Part shown: positions 46,285 through 55,415 of the stretch, in pieces
Position numbering within the stretch: the first letter of the stretch is position 1
How the letters are laid out: every line of letters begins with the position of its first letter
DNA from: Nostoc parmelioides FACHB-3921
GTDB taxonomy: Bacteria; Cyanobacteriota; Cyanobacteriia; Cyanobacteriales; Nostocaceae
Direction: 5' to 3'
Length of the DNA stretch: 64,000 nt
Assembly (NCBI RefSeq): GCF_014696625.1
Contig: NZ_JACJQL010000008.1
Location: 62,001-126,000, forward strand
Translations under genes and position numbers: made by a program
The notes under the pieces: model-generated
Database searches by the model: none
Seen by the model: the letters and a program-made list of their open reading frames with translations, nothing else
What the model was told of the DNA's origin: nothing

Positions 46285-47766
46285 TTAAAAACCAAAGATG
46301 AGTCTAACTACACCTAAGAATGTACCTAAAGGCCCTGATATCAAGCCGACGCTATCACTAGTCCTAGCTAGACCTGAGCGACCGACTACAACAATATCGT
46401 TGTTACGGAGTATGGGATTAGTCTCTTCGTTAATTCCTTGGTTGAAATCAACTTTGATCTCACGCTTAGTCACGGAACCATTGGGGTTAAGACGCATCAA
46501 CTCTACACTGGCGCTACGCGCTCTAGCGTCATTAAATCCACCAGCCGCGAGTAGTGCTTGGTTTAAGGAGCTATTTGGTCTAATGTCTACGGCTCCTGGG
46601 CGTTTAACTTCACCTACCACACCAACCTGAATTGTATTGGGAGACAAAGTAGTAGTTGCTAATTCCGTCGCTAGTGCTGGGTTAACCTCAGTAGCAGTAG
46701 GAATCACGATTGTGTCTCCATCTTGGACAATTACATCTTGATTAACATCACCAGTGCGTAATAGTTCCAAAAGATTGAGGTCTATAGTTTGTTCACCATT
46801 AGTCCTTGTCGGTCGGCGTAACGTGATCTTGGTAATATCTGCTTGGGAGGTAATACCGCCAGCTAATTGAATTGCTCGTGTCACCGTGGGTAAACCACTG
46901 CCACTAGCCCCATTCCCACCAGCCTGAGCCTCTGTCGCCCCTGCACTCACAAGATATGAGCCAGGACGATTGACTTGACCGATAATGGCTACAGTGCGGG
47001 GTGCGGTTTGGCTAGCAGCAAAGTTAGCAGCAAATAAATTACGTGCTTCTGCTACGTTGAAGCTAGTAGCAGTTGGCACGACTATAACGTCTCCATCCCT
47101 TAAAGTAATATCTTGTGAAGAGCTACCAGTTTGGATGAGTTCCTTTAAATTGAGACTGACGATTTGCTCAGTAGAATTGCTGGTTTTACGTCTCAGCTTC
47201 ACTTGAGTGACATCTGCTGCTAAGGTAACACCTTGGGCTGTTGTGAGTGCAGCCAATACAGTGGGATATTGTACCCCTGGATTATTACCTGCACCGCCTT
47301 GCAAGCTCAAAGTGTAAGATCCTGGGCGTGTGACTTCCCCAGCAACTAAGATATTGATGGGGCGAGGGGATAAAAGATTGACAGAAATCTGGGGACGTTT
47401 CAGAAACCTGCGATATCTGTCAGTGATGACATCAGCAGCTTGTTCTGTTGTGAATCCTTGAACTGAAACACTGCCGATTAAAGGTAAGTTGATAGCTCCA
47501 CCTGGAGGAATTTGGTATTCACCACCATATTCGGGAACTTCAAATACATTTACACGAATTAGATCGCCGCCTCCCAACAAGTATTTTGTATCTACTTGTA
47601 CTGGTGGTGATACTCGTTGGTTAGTAGGGGGTACTGTTTGCGAATTAGGAAATACTTGTTGTCCCTGAGCTACGCTGGCAAACGGCACAACGAGATGAGC
47701 AGCAGTTAGTAAAGCTGCACCCACAGCTGGCTGTGATAGAAATTTCAGCGAACCTGTGTTAAGCAT
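46285..47766 (-). CDS. Polysaccharide export outer membrane protein (OPX/Wza-like, SLBB)
   Basis: The 493-residue protein has a signal sequence (VGAALLTAAHLVVPFASVAQ), a Poly_export domain (LLGGGDLIRVNVFEVPEYGG and IGSVSVQGFTTEQAADVITD) and three SLBB domains (ISVNLLSPRPINILVAGEV, TVAIIGQVNRPGSYLVSAG, IQVGVVGEVKRPGAVDI). OPX proteins form channels for capsular or exopolysaccharide. Anabaena needs such an exporter for the heterocyst envelope polysaccharide (recalled), and this could be that gene. No polymerase or kinase gene neighbours it. Confidence 0.88.
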   Translation of the reverse strand: MLNTGSLKFLSQPAVGAALLTAAHLVVPFASVAQGQQVFPNSQTVPPTNQRVSPPVQVDTKYLLGGGDLIRVNVFEVPEYGGEYQIPPGGAINLPLIGSVSVQGFTTEQAADVITDRYRRFLKRPQISVNLLSPRPINILVAGEVTRPGSYTLSLQGGAGNNPGVQYPTVLAALTTAQGVTLAADVTQVKLRRKTSNSTEQIVSLNLKELIQTGSSSQDITLRDGDVIVVPTATSFNVAEARNLFAANFAASQTAPRTVAIIGQVNRPGSYLVSAGATEAQAGGNGASGSGLPTVTRAIQLAGGITSQADITKITLRRPTRTNGEQTIDLNLLELLRTGDVNQDVIVQDGDTIVIPTATEVNPALATELATTTLSPNTIQVGVVGEVKRPGAVDIRPNSSLNQALLAAGGFNDARARSASVELMRLNPNGSVTKREIKVDFNQGINEETNPILRNNDIVVVGRSGLARTSDSVGLISGPLGTFLGVVRLIFGF

Positions 47767-48078
47767 ATTTTTTAAACTCTGAGACTACCATCGGTAAAGT
47801 ATTGTCTAAACATTTTAATCTTGACTATACTTAAGTATTGAAGTTTCCCGACAATTCTCATTTTCCTAGAAAAACTATCTTAATCCGGTCAAATATTTTT
47901 TCCAAAGTTTGAATTTTTAGTAAAGTTACAGTAAAAGTTGCCTGATTTTACTAAACAACATCTGTGAATATAATTTCCACATTAGTATTTTTGCTGAGAT
48001 ATGGCTGTTGACAGACTTGAAATCATCGTGTTGTCCAGGTTTTATCTTAGCTTGATGTCCTAGTCTGTCTGGCTAAGG
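47767..48078. other. Spacer upstream of the polysaccharide export gene
   Basis: The AT-rich 312 bp hold the leader of the export gene and most of a family A repeat (48004-48083). No gene is seen. Confidence 0.4.
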
Positions 48079-48083
48079 CTACA
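48004..48083 (+). repeat. Dispersed repeat (family A), uninterrupted copy
   Basis: It reads 'gctgttgacagacttgaaat', 'ggttttatcttagcttgatg' and 'gtctgtctggctaaggcta'. Its last five bases overlap the stop codon of the ABC ATPase gene at 48079-48081. It is the reference for reconstructing the split copy at 28838-29092. Confidence 0.75.
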
Positions 48084-49086
48084 CTTCTGATTGATCAATT
48101 ACTTCATGTAAAGATGTGTCTTGTTTTTGAATCTGGTTGATAAAGAATTCTTCTAAAGATTGACGAGATAAATTCATAGAAATAATTCGCCCACCCATTA
48201 AACGCACGCTAGCGAGGAAATCATAATAATCTTCTTGCAGTATACCTTGCCAATAACCATCAGGTTCATACACTAAATTTGCCAGCCATTTTTTGAGAAT
48301 TTCCCAATCACCATTTTGACCTTTAACATGGTATGTGTTTTGACTACCCAGTATTTCATCCAGAGAACCAGAACAAATTAATTCACCTTTTGAAAGGATA
48401 GCAATGCGATCGCATATTTTCTCCACTTCACTGAGAATATGGCTATTGAAGAAAATCGTCTTACCTGCGGCTTTCAGCGACAAAATAATTTCCCGCATCC
48501 GGTAGCGTCCTAGAGGATCTAAACCAGACATTGGTTCGTCCAAAAATATCAACTCTGGATCGTTAATTAGTGCCTGAGCCATGCCAACACGCTGTAGCAT
48601 CCCTTTGGAATAGCGGCGCATTTGTTTTTTTTGGGCATCAGCTACAGATAAACCCACCAAATCCAATAATTCAGGAATGCGTTGACGTTGCACAGCAGCA
48701 GGAATTGCAAATAAACCAGCCGCTAACTCTAAAAACTCCCAACCAGTAAGATATTCATACAAGTAAGGATTTTCACTCAAATAACCAACACGTTGCTTGA
48801 TATGGCGATCGCCTAATGGCTGACCCAACAATAACCCTTGTCCACCAGTTGGACGGATAATTCCCAACAATAGCTTTAACAAAGTAGTTTTACCCGCACC
48901 ATTCGGCCCCAATAAACCAAAAGTTTCCCCCTGGTAAACCGTTAAAGAACAGCCCTTGAGGGAAACAACTTTTTGATTCATCCAAAAGCCAGTGCGATAA
49001 ACTTTTCGCAAATCAGAAGTCATCACTACTGGCGGGGTATTTTTGGTAGTTAATTGAGAATCCGGGGTGTCTGTAAAAGACTGCAT
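48079..49086 (-). CDS. ABC transporter ATP-binding protein
   Basis: The 335-residue ATPase has Walker A GPNGAGKTT, signature YSKGMLQRVGMAQAL and Walker B LIFLDEPMSGLDP, with H-loop FNSHILSEVE. The C-terminal 90 residues are the DUF4162-type extension of multidrug or Nod-factor-type (DrrA/NatA) exporters. No permease gene is adjacent, so the partner lies elsewhere. The ATG at 49086 leaves a 25-residue leader before the domain. Confidence 0.85.
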   Translation of the reverse strand: MQSFTDTPDSQLTTKNTPPVVMTSDLRKVYRTGFWMNQKVVSLKGCSLTVYQGETFGLLGPNGAGKTTLLKLLLGIIRPTGGQGLLLGQPLGDRHIKQRVGYLSENPYLYEYLTGWEFLELAAGLFAIPAAVQRQRIPELLDLVGLSVADAQKKQMRRYSKGMLQRVGMAQALINDPELIFLDEPMSGLDPLGRYRMREIILSLKAAGKTIFFNSHILSEVEKICDRIAILSKGELICSGSLDEILGSQNTYHVKGQNGDWEILKKWLANLVYEPDGYWQGILQEDYYDFLASVRLMGGRIISMNLSRQSLEEFFINQIQKQDTSLHEVIDQSEV

Positions 49087-49240
49087 TGGGTGTTAATTAA
49101 CAAATACTAGTGATTACGCAGCATTGGTTATAAAGTACCCAGGAAGATCAGCGCGATCGCTATAGGTTTGTTAATTGTTGCAAATTTTGGGGACTGGGGA
49201 CTAGGGATTTCTCCCCCCTGCCTCCCCTGCCCCCTGCTGC

Positions 49241-49870
49241 TTACAAAACCCCCTTAGAGCTAGGAATTGTCCCCGCGCGGCGAGGATCGACTTCTATAGC
49301 CATTCTGGCTGCTCTGGCAAAGGCTTTGAAGGTCGCCTCAATAATGTGATGGGAATTAATGCCATCCAATTGGCGAATGTGCAGAGTCATTTGGCTATGG
49401 TTGACTAGTGCCACAAAAAATTCTCTAACTAATTGGGTGTCATAAGTTCCCACACGTTCGGTAGGAATTTGTAAGCCGTAGCTGAGGTGAGGACGACCAG
49501 AAAAATCCAGTGCTACCTGTACTAAAGCTTCGTCTAAAGGTGCTAAAAAATTGCCGAAGCGGACTATACCTTTGCGATCGCCTAATGCCTTAGCCAAAGC
49601 TTGACCTAAAGTAATACCCACATCTTCATTTGTGTGGTGGTCATCAATTTCCCAGTCTCCTTGGGCTTGGACATCCAAATCAATCAAGCCGTGGGAGGAA
49701 ATTTGATGCAACATATGATCTAAAAAGGGAATGCCAGTAGCTGCCTTACAAATTCCCGTACCATCCAAATTGACAGTAACCTGCACATTCGTTTCCCCAG
49801 TTGTGCGATGCACTGAAGCAATCCGAGGGACTGAGGATAAGTTAAGTTGGGGATAATCGCTGATTTGCAT
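49241..49870 (-). CDS. hisB: Imidazoleglycerol-phosphate dehydratase
   Basis: The 209-residue enzyme catalyses the sixth step of histidine synthesis. It shows the repeated metal-binding motifs DHMLHQ...[15 protein letters not shown] and [16 protein letters not shown]. Length is normal. The frame opens at 49948, but the ATG at 49870 begins [13 protein letters not shown], closer to the family start. It stands alone, 227 bp after fabI. Confidence 0.93.
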   Translation of the reverse strand: MQISDYPQLNLSSVPRIASVHRTTGETNVQVTVNLDGTGICKAATGIPFLDHMLHQISSHGLIDLDVQAQGDWEIDDHHTNEDVGITLGQALAKALGDRKGIVRFGNFLAPLDEALVQVALDFSGRPHLSYGLQIPTERVGTYDTQLVREFFVALVNHSQMTLHIRQLDGINSHHIIEATFKAFARAARMAIEVDPRRAGTIPSSKGVL

Positions 49871-50097
49871 AATTGGGAGGAGGGAGTAGGGCATAGGGAG
49901 TGGGTGAAAGAAATTAGAACAACCTACTCCCCACTCCCCAGTACCCAAATTTTATCGTAAATTCAAGGGTTTAAGACCTCTACGACACGTAGTATCAGTT
50001 GAATTGGGGTAAAACATCCCCGACTCCAACTGTCTTTAATTTTGAATTTTGTTCGCCCTTGGCGTTCCCGAAGGGTATTTTGAATTTTGAATTGTTA

Positions 50098-50874
50098 TTA
50101 CATCCCCATGATTTCGTATCCTGCATCTACGTACAAGACTTGACCAGTAATACCACTAGCTAAATCACTAGCCAAGAAAGCGGCTGTATTACCCACTTCT
50201 AGCTGAGTCACAGTCCGACGTAAGGGCGCTACTTGTTCCACATGATGAATCATATCTAAAATGCCACCCACGGCACTAGAAGCCAAGGTGCGGATGGGGC
50301 CAGCAGAGATGGCATTAACGCGAATATTTTGAGAGCCGAGTTCAGATGCTAGATAACGTACACTAGCTTCTAATCCGGCTTTGGCTACTCCCATAACGTT
50401 GTAGTTAGGAACAGCTCTGACACCACCCAAATATGACAGAGTAATAATACTACCGCCTTCGGTCATTAGAGGTTTAGCCGCACCACTTAACTGCACCAGT
50501 GAAAAAGTGCTGATATCTAAAGCCGTGGCAAAACCAGCACGGGATGTTTGGCTAAAATCTCCAGTCAAATCATCTCTGTTAGCAAAGGCTAGACAATGAA
50601 TCAGAATATCTAACCTGCCCCATTTATCGCGGATGGTATCAAAAGTAGACTGAATTTGTTCATCATTTTGAACATTACAAGGCAAGAATAAGCTGGGGTT
50701 AAGGGGTTCTACGAGTTCTGAAACTTTCTTCTCAAATTTGCCACGTTCATCTGGTAGATAAGTAATACCAAGGTTAGCTCCGGCTGCGTGCAGTTGTTGG
50801 GCAATTCCCCAGGCAATGGAACGATTATTGGCGATACCTGTAACCAAGGCATTTTTTCCAGTCAGATTCAGCAT
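50098..50874 (-). CDS. fabI: Enoyl-[acyl-carrier-protein] reductase (NADH)
   Basis: The 258-residue short-chain dehydrogenase carries out the last reduction of fatty acid elongation. It has the FabI cofactor loop GIANNRSIAWGIA, the HCLAFANRDDLTGDF segment and YNVMGVAKAG (Tyr-x6-Lys active site). The frame also has an ATG at 50892, but the ATG at 50874 gives the usual MLNLTGKNALVTG start. It is divergent from ntcA. Confidence 0.93.
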   Translation of the reverse strand: MLNLTGKNALVTGIANNRSIAWGIAQQLHAAGANLGITYLPDERGKFEKKVSELVEPLNPSLFLPCNVQNDEQIQSTFDTIRDKWGRLDILIHCLAFANRDDLTGDFSQTSRAGFATALDISTFSLVQLSGAAKPLMTEGGSIITLSYLGGVRAVPNYNVMGVAKAGLEASVRYLASELGSQNIRVNAISAGPIRTLASSAVGGILDMIHHVEQVAPLRRTVTQLEVGNTAAFLASDLASGITGQVLYVDAGYEIMGM

Positions 50875-51093
50875 AGAGATTTCTGTTTTCATTAATGTGA
50901 TCGATTCATTTGTACAGCTTGACAGAAATCACTACCCAGTAGAAGAGATAATCGAGCTATGTTGGGAATTTTTTTGCTGTTTGACCGAAGAGGCGGAGGG
51001 GCAGGGGAAGAGCTAGGGAAGAGGAGCAGGGGAAGAGGGTCAGAATTTTTCTCTTACCCCCTTACTCACGAACAGCCTGCCTTAACCAAGATA

Positions 51094-51200
51094 GGACTGA
51101 CGCAACCAGGTTATCTGTTGAGACTCGGTGTAAGGATTTTCAACATTTGCACCCCTACACCCCTACACCCCTACACCCTTCTCCAAACCCTTTATCTTTG
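51094..51200. repeat. Related copy of the ACTTACGCA-type element with octamer repeat
   Basis: GGACTGACGCAACCAGG and 'ctgttgagactcggtgtaag' match the interior of 26421-26525 read on the opposite strand. Three ACCCCTAC units lie at 51151-51174. The right end is degraded. Confidence 0.5.
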
Positions 51201-51413
51201 TTTTATACATAGTTGGCAAAAATGATGATTATTAAGGGCGTTTTTTAGAATAAAATGTTTGTTATTTCTTAAGATATTTTCAAGATTACTTAATTTTTTC
51301 TGCAAAAAACCTGATGGTTAGAGAAAGTAGAAGTATCTATCAAGAACTGCTAGCTAAAAATAGTAAAATTTGGGTATCATTATGAACAAATAACCATAAA
51401 GTTGTACGTTTGA

Positions 51414-51427
51414 GTATAGGAAAGTAC
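51414..51427 (+). promoter_or_regulatory. NtcA-type binding site (GTA-N8-TAC) upstream of ntcA
   Basis: GTATAGGAAAGTAC is a perfect GTA-N8-TAC. A TTTATT -10-like hexamer lies about 18 bases downstream, close to the 20-23 base spacing usual for NtcA-activated promoters. It supports autoregulation of ntcA under nitrogen limitation, known in this group. The site is seen; the use is inference. Confidence 0.7.
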
Positions 51428-51523
51428 AGAAAGGTTAACGGTGCTTTATTGATTTTTCAGGTGTATTCTTAGGTAATTAGTTTTTAGTTTTTTGTTATTC
51501 CGGCATTGGGTAGGGGAAGGGAG

Positions 51524-52195
51524 ATGATCGTGACACAAGATAAGGCCCTAGCAAATGTTTTTCGTCAGATGGCAACCGGAGCTTTTCCGCCTGTTGTCGA
51601 AACGTTTGAACGCAATAAAACGATCTTTTTTCCTGGCGATCCTGCCGAACGAGTCTACTTTCTTTTGAAAGGGGCTGTGAAACTTTCCAGGGTGTACGAG
51701 GCAGGAGAAGAGATTACAGTAGCACTACTGCGGGAAAATAGTGTTTTTGGTGTCCTGTCTTTGTTGACAGGAAACAAGTCGGATAGGTTTTACCATGCGG
51801 TGGCATTTACTCCAGTAGAATTGCTTTCTGCACCAATTGAACAAGTTGAGCAAGCACTAAAGGAAAATCCGGAATTATCAATGTTGATGCTGCGGGGTCT
51901 GTCTTCGCGGATTCTACAAACAGAGATGATGATTGAAACCTTAGCGCACCGAGATATGGGTTCGAGATTGGTGAGTTTTCTGTTAATTCTCTGTCGTGAT
52001 TTTGGTGTTCCTTGTGCAGATGGAATCACAATTGATTTAAAGTTATCTCATCAGGCGATCGCCGAAGCAATTGGCTCTACTCGCGTTACTGTTACTAGGC
52101 TACTAGGGGATCTGCGGGAGAAAAAGATGATTTCCATTCACAAAAAGAAGATTACTGTGCATAAACCTGTGACTCTCAGCAGACAGTTCACTTAA
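51524..52195 (+). CDS. ntcA: Global nitrogen regulator NtcA
   Basis: The 223-residue CRP-family activator senses 2-oxoglutarate and turns on nitrogen assimilation and heterocyst genes. It has the N-terminal effector domain ([20 protein letters not shown]), a long dimer helix, and a C-terminal helix-turn-helix [20 protein letters not shown]. The ATG at 51524 is preceded by GGGGAAGGGAG and gives the known protein start [18 protein letters not shown]8-TAC site lies 97 bp upstream. Confidence 0.97.
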
Positions 52196-52522
52196 AGAAG
52201 AATACAGGAGTCAGAATTCAGAATGTGGCTAGTTATTACCATAGGCTAAATCCTAGTCATTATAGATTTAGTTGGTTTTTTCAATCCGTTTATTTAACTC
52301 CAAGTGACGGTGAACCCATACTGGATTTTGGCTCTTGCCTTCTGAACTCTTTAAACAATTGGAATAATGAGAGGTGGTACGTGTTATATTTTTTTCAATG
52401 GCACCCATAGTTAGAAGTAAATCTAATATCTTGAGTAACTTCAGCTATTGCCACCCTCCCATTCTCCACAAATAATGATTGAAAGTAGTAGGCTGTATCT
52501 GGACTCAATTGGGTAGCTGAAG
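52196..52522. other. Spacer between ntcA and the DUF3084 gene
   Basis: About 330 bp with no gene, inverted-repeat element or terminator that I can support. It presumably holds the end of the ntcA transcript and the promoter of the next gene. Confidence 0.35.
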
Positions 52523-54013
52523 ATGACCACTGGGTACATCCTCATAGCAGCAATTTTAATTTTGGGAGGTGTAATTGCCACTGTTGGCGATCGCATCGGC
52601 ACAAGAGTTGGCAAAGCACGCCTCTCTCTGTTTAATCTACGCCCCAAAAATACGGCTGTACTGGTGACAATTTTGACGGGAGGACTGATTTCAGCAACTA
52701 CCCTGGCAATTTTATTTATTGCTGATGAAGGACTGCGGAAAGGGGTTTTTGAGTTAGAAGATATTCAAAAAGACCTCAGGCAAAAACGAGAACAGCTCAA
52801 AGTTGCAGAAGAGCAAAAAACTCAGGTAGAAATTGAGCGCAATAAAGTTAATCAAGAGCTAGAAACCACCAGAACCGACAAAAGACAAGTAGAAACTCAG
52901 CGCGACCAAGCCAAAAAAGAAAAATTAAAAGCACAGCAAGATTTAGCGCAAACCCAAGCACAATACCAGCGCACCCAAAGCCGACTGGGACAAGTAGTTA
53001 CACAATATCAAAAAGCGATCGCTGAACTGCAAAGCGTTTACAATCAAAGAAAAGCCTTACAACGGGCAGTAGAACAACTCAAGACAGAACGTCAAAGGCT
53101 ATATGCTGAAGCTAAAAAAGCCATAGAACAACGGGACAGAGAACTGGCTAACCGTCAACAAGCCATAGAACAACGGGATAGAGAACTAGCTAACCGCCAA
53201 CAAGCACTACAACAGCGCGACCAGAAAATTTCCCAACTAGATAAACTAATTCAAAACCGTAACTTGGAAATTGCACAGCGAGAAGAGGTAATTGCCAAAC
53301 GAGAGTCACGGCTCAAAGAATTAGAAACACAACAGGACTATTTAGAACAGGAAGTGGCGCGACTGGAGAAATATTACCAGTCATACCGCGACTTACGTTT
53401 AGGCAAACTAGCATTAGTTCGCGGTCAAGTTTTGGCCTCTGCTGTTGTTCGGACTAATCAGGTAGCGGCTACACGTCAGATAATCCTCCAACTACTGCAA
53501 GAAGCTAACCGCAATGCCAGTTTAGAATTAAGCGAACCTGGGTCAAACTCGGCAAATATAGAACTACTACGTATCACCCCAGATAGAATTGAGCAACTGA
53601 TTCAGCAAATTAATGATGGTCGAGAATATGTAGTCAGAATATTCTCAGCTGGTAATTACGTCAGAGGAGAAAACCAGATAGAGTTTTTTGCTGATACAGC
53701 TAGAAATGTGCTGGTATTTTCTGGGAGTGAGGTTTTGGCTACAACTACAGCCGATCCCCGTAGTATGACCTCTTATCAGTTACGACAACGGTTAGATTTA
53801 TTAATTTCCGCTTCCCAATTTCGTGCTAGAAACGCGGGAATTGTGGAAGGTGTCCAAATAGATGGTACTTTTCTGCGCTTTGTTTCCTTGTTGCGTCAGT
53901 TAGATCAACCAATAGAAATTAAAGCGATCGCTGCTGAAGATACTTATACAGCCGGGCCATTGAGAGTGCGATTAGTAGCAATCCAAAATGGCAAAGTTAT
54001 TTTGAGTACTTAA
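52523..54013 (+). CDS. DUF3084 membrane-anchored coiled-coil protein
   Basis: The 496-residue protein has two N-terminal spans (TGYILIAAILILGGVIATVG and VLVTILTGGLISATTLAILF) joined by a short loop with VGKARLSLFNLRPKNTAVL. A coiled coil of about 200 residues follows, with tandem 14-residue repeats (AIEQRDRELANRQQ twice, then ALQQRDQKISQLDK). A folded C-terminal domain ends the protein. DUF3084 is specific to cyanobacteria and a few others and its function is unknown. In cyanobacteria it commonly follows ntcA, as here. Confidence 0.88.
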   Translation: MTTGYILIAAILILGGVIATVGDRIGTRVGKARLSLFNLRPKNTAVLVTILTGGLISATTLAILFIADEGLRKGVFELEDIQKDLRQKREQLKVAEEQKTQVEIERNKVNQELETTRTDKRQVETQRDQAKKEKLKAQQDLAQTQAQYQRTQSRLGQVVTQYQKAIAELQSVYNQRKALQRAVEQLKTERQRLYAEAKKAIEQRDRELANRQQAIEQRDRELANRQQALQQRDQKISQLDKLIQNRNLEIAQREEVIAKRESRLKELETQQDYLEQEVARLEKYYQSYRDLRLGKLALVRGQVLASAVVRTNQVAATRQIILQLLQEANRNASLELSEPGSNSANIELLRITPDRIEQLIQQINDGREYVVRIFSAGNYVRGENQIEFFADTARNVLVFSGSEVLATTTADPRSMTSYQLRQRLDLLISASQFRARNAGIVEGVQIDGTFLRFVSLLRQLDQPIEIKAIAAEDTYTAGPLRVRLVAIQNGKVILST

Positions 54014-54120
54014 ATAAACAAAGTAGGGAGTGAACAATTCAAAATTCACAATATTAAATAACTTCCAGGGATTGAGGATAACAAGAAAGTGTTGTAATTA
54101 AAATACTAGAAATATAGGTG

Positions 54121-54218
54121 TTGACGGTTGACGGTTGACGCTTGACAGGCTTGAAAGCCTTCTGTTTTCCGGTTTTTGTCTTAGCTTGATGTCTTAATCT
54201 ATCTGGCTACGGCTATAT
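54121..54218 (+). repeat. Dispersed repeat (family A), third copy
   Basis: It begins with TTGACGG-type heptamers and continues 'aggcttgaaagccttctg', 'ttgtcttagcttgatgtc' and 'atctatctggctacggctat'. It lies between the DUF3084 gene and the YqgF-like gene. Confidence 0.75.
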
Positions 54219-54296
54219 ATTAAAAATAGTTAGTTAATCAATAAATATATTGCTCGAAATTTATTTGTATTCTGAATAATTATTTTTGGAATTATT

Positions 54297-54743
54297 ATGA
54301 CTTTAAGTGCATTTTCTCCCACACAACCAGTTATTTTAGGTTTTGATCCAGGTAAAGATAAATGTGGTTTAGCGGTGATGGGATTGGATCGGCAACTCTA
54401 TTATCATCAAGTAGTTGCTTCCGCAGATGCGATCGCCATCATTAATACCCTACGACAACAGTTTCCCATTTCTATGCTAGTTATGGGCAACCAAACCACA
54501 GCCAAACGCTGGAAACAGAAACTACAGCAAGAATTAGCTGAAGCATTAAATATTGTCTTAGTAGACGAACGTTATAGTACCTTAGAGGCACGCGATCGCT
54601 ATTGGCAGATGTATCCTCCTCAAGGACTAATAAAGCTACTACCCCACGGAATGCGTCAGCCGCCCCGCCCAATAGATGATATTGTCGCCATTCTTTTAAT
54701 CGAAAGATATCTCAATCGCCTCACAGAATCGGTTAATGGTTAA
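54297..54743 (+). CDS. YqgF/RuvX-like RNase H-fold protein
   Basis: The 148-residue protein has the RNase H-like fold of the YqgF/RuvX family: ILGFDPGKDKCGLAVMG, with the first acidic residue in DPG, VLVDERYSTLEARDRYW, and RPIDDIVAILLIERYL. The family includes the pre-16S rRNA processing nuclease and Holliday junction resolvase-like proteins. This divergent branch in cyanobacteria is distinct from canonical YqgF. It follows DUF3084 in the ntcA neighbourhood. The ATG at 54297 is preferred. Confidence 0.8.
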   Translation: MTLSAFSPTQPVILGFDPGKDKCGLAVMGLDRQLYYHQVVASADAIAIINTLRQQFPISMLVMGNQTTAKRWKQKLQQELAEALNIVLVDERYSTLEARDRYWQMYPPQGLIKLLPHGMRQPPRPIDDIVAILLIERYLNRLTESVNG

Positions 54744-54744
54744 G

Positions 54745-54779
54745 AGTCAATAGTCAATAGTCAATAGTCAATAGTCAAT
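54745..54779. repeat. Heptamer tandem repeat (AGTCAAT x5)
   Basis: Five AGTCAAT units begin two bases after the stop of the YqgF-like gene. Confidence 0.85.
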
Positions 54780-54816
54780 AGTTATTCTCCGCTGCCCCCA
54801 GCCTCCTGCCCACGTT

Positions 54817-55080
54817 TCACAATTGTGCGCGAATCTTAAAAGCATAGTCTCCTCCTGGCTCTAGTTGATAATCTTGCTGTTCCAAGAAGCGGCCGAGGGG
54901 TTCTTTGATTAAAGCGCGTCCTTGGGAAGGCTTTACCAAAAGTTCTCCCCGACGAAAATGCCACTGGAAATGCCACTCAAAATCACCAGCACTCACTTCA
55001 CCTTCTAGGAAGCCGTGTTGCCAGGATTGGCGAATGATTTTGACATGGGCAGTAGTTTCTGGCAAAGGTTTAGCACTCAC
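54817..55080 (-). CDS. DUF3146 protein
   Basis: The 87-residue cyanobacterial protein has HVKIIRQSWQHGFLEGEVSA, FEWHFQWHFRRGELLVKPS and EPLGRFLEQQDYQLEPGGDY. It has no known function. The DUF3084, YqgF-like and DUF3146 genes lie together, an arrangement I recall as conserved near ntcA. It is convergent with the YqgF-like gene. Confidence 0.8.
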   Translation of the reverse strand: MSAKPLPETTAHVKIIRQSWQHGFLEGEVSAGDFEWHFQWHFRRGELLVKPSQGRALIKEPLGRFLEQQDYQLEPGGDYAFKIRAQL

Positions 55081-55415
55081 AATGCTTGGTGTTAAGTATG
55101 GAACAAAAGCGCAAGCTTAACTATGTAAGCTATTTCTTTTATTTACCAAACTTCGCTCAAATCGACAAACTGACAAAATGAGTATTTATGGTTGAGATAG
55201 ATTTTCGTATATCGAACTTATGGTAATTGGTAATTGGTAATTGGTCATGGTAAAAAACAATTACCTATTACCTATGACCTATTACCAACCAAAGCAACCA
55301 TATCGTCACTAATTGGCCGAACTTGCAATTATTCACAATAATGAAAAACTTTACGGCGATGCCTACGTAAAGAGGCATCGCGGATTTTAGATAATATCTA
55401 AAATCCCCAATCGAT
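55081..55415. other. Spacer between pnp and DUF3146 genes
   Basis: It holds a family B repeat (55220-55306) and a short 'ggcgatgcctacgtaaagaggcatcgcgg' inverted repeat (55355-55383). The inverted repeat could form a hairpin after pnp. No gene is seen. Confidence 0.45.
55220..55306. repeat. Dispersed repeat (family B), copy 2
   Basis: 'ggtaattggtaattggtaat' and 'ggtaaaaaacaattacctat' lead to 'attaccaaccaaagcaacca', as at 46048-46145. The segments GGTAATTG and CAATTACC can pair. Confidence 0.6.

Larger units (their letters stand above)
50875..51523. other. Divergent fabI-ntcA spacer with repeats and ntcA promoter
   Basis: It holds a purine-rich 'gcaggggaag' tract (50993-51035), a copy of the ACTTACGCA-type element (51094-51200) with an internal ACCCCTAC octamer repeat (51151-51174), and the ntcA promoter with an NtcA-type site. 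Confidence 0.5.

Noticed and set aside
52225..52410. 61-codon ORF between ntcA and the DUF3084 gene
   Set aside because: It has aromatic-rich random composition and no ribosome site, so it was treated as spacer.
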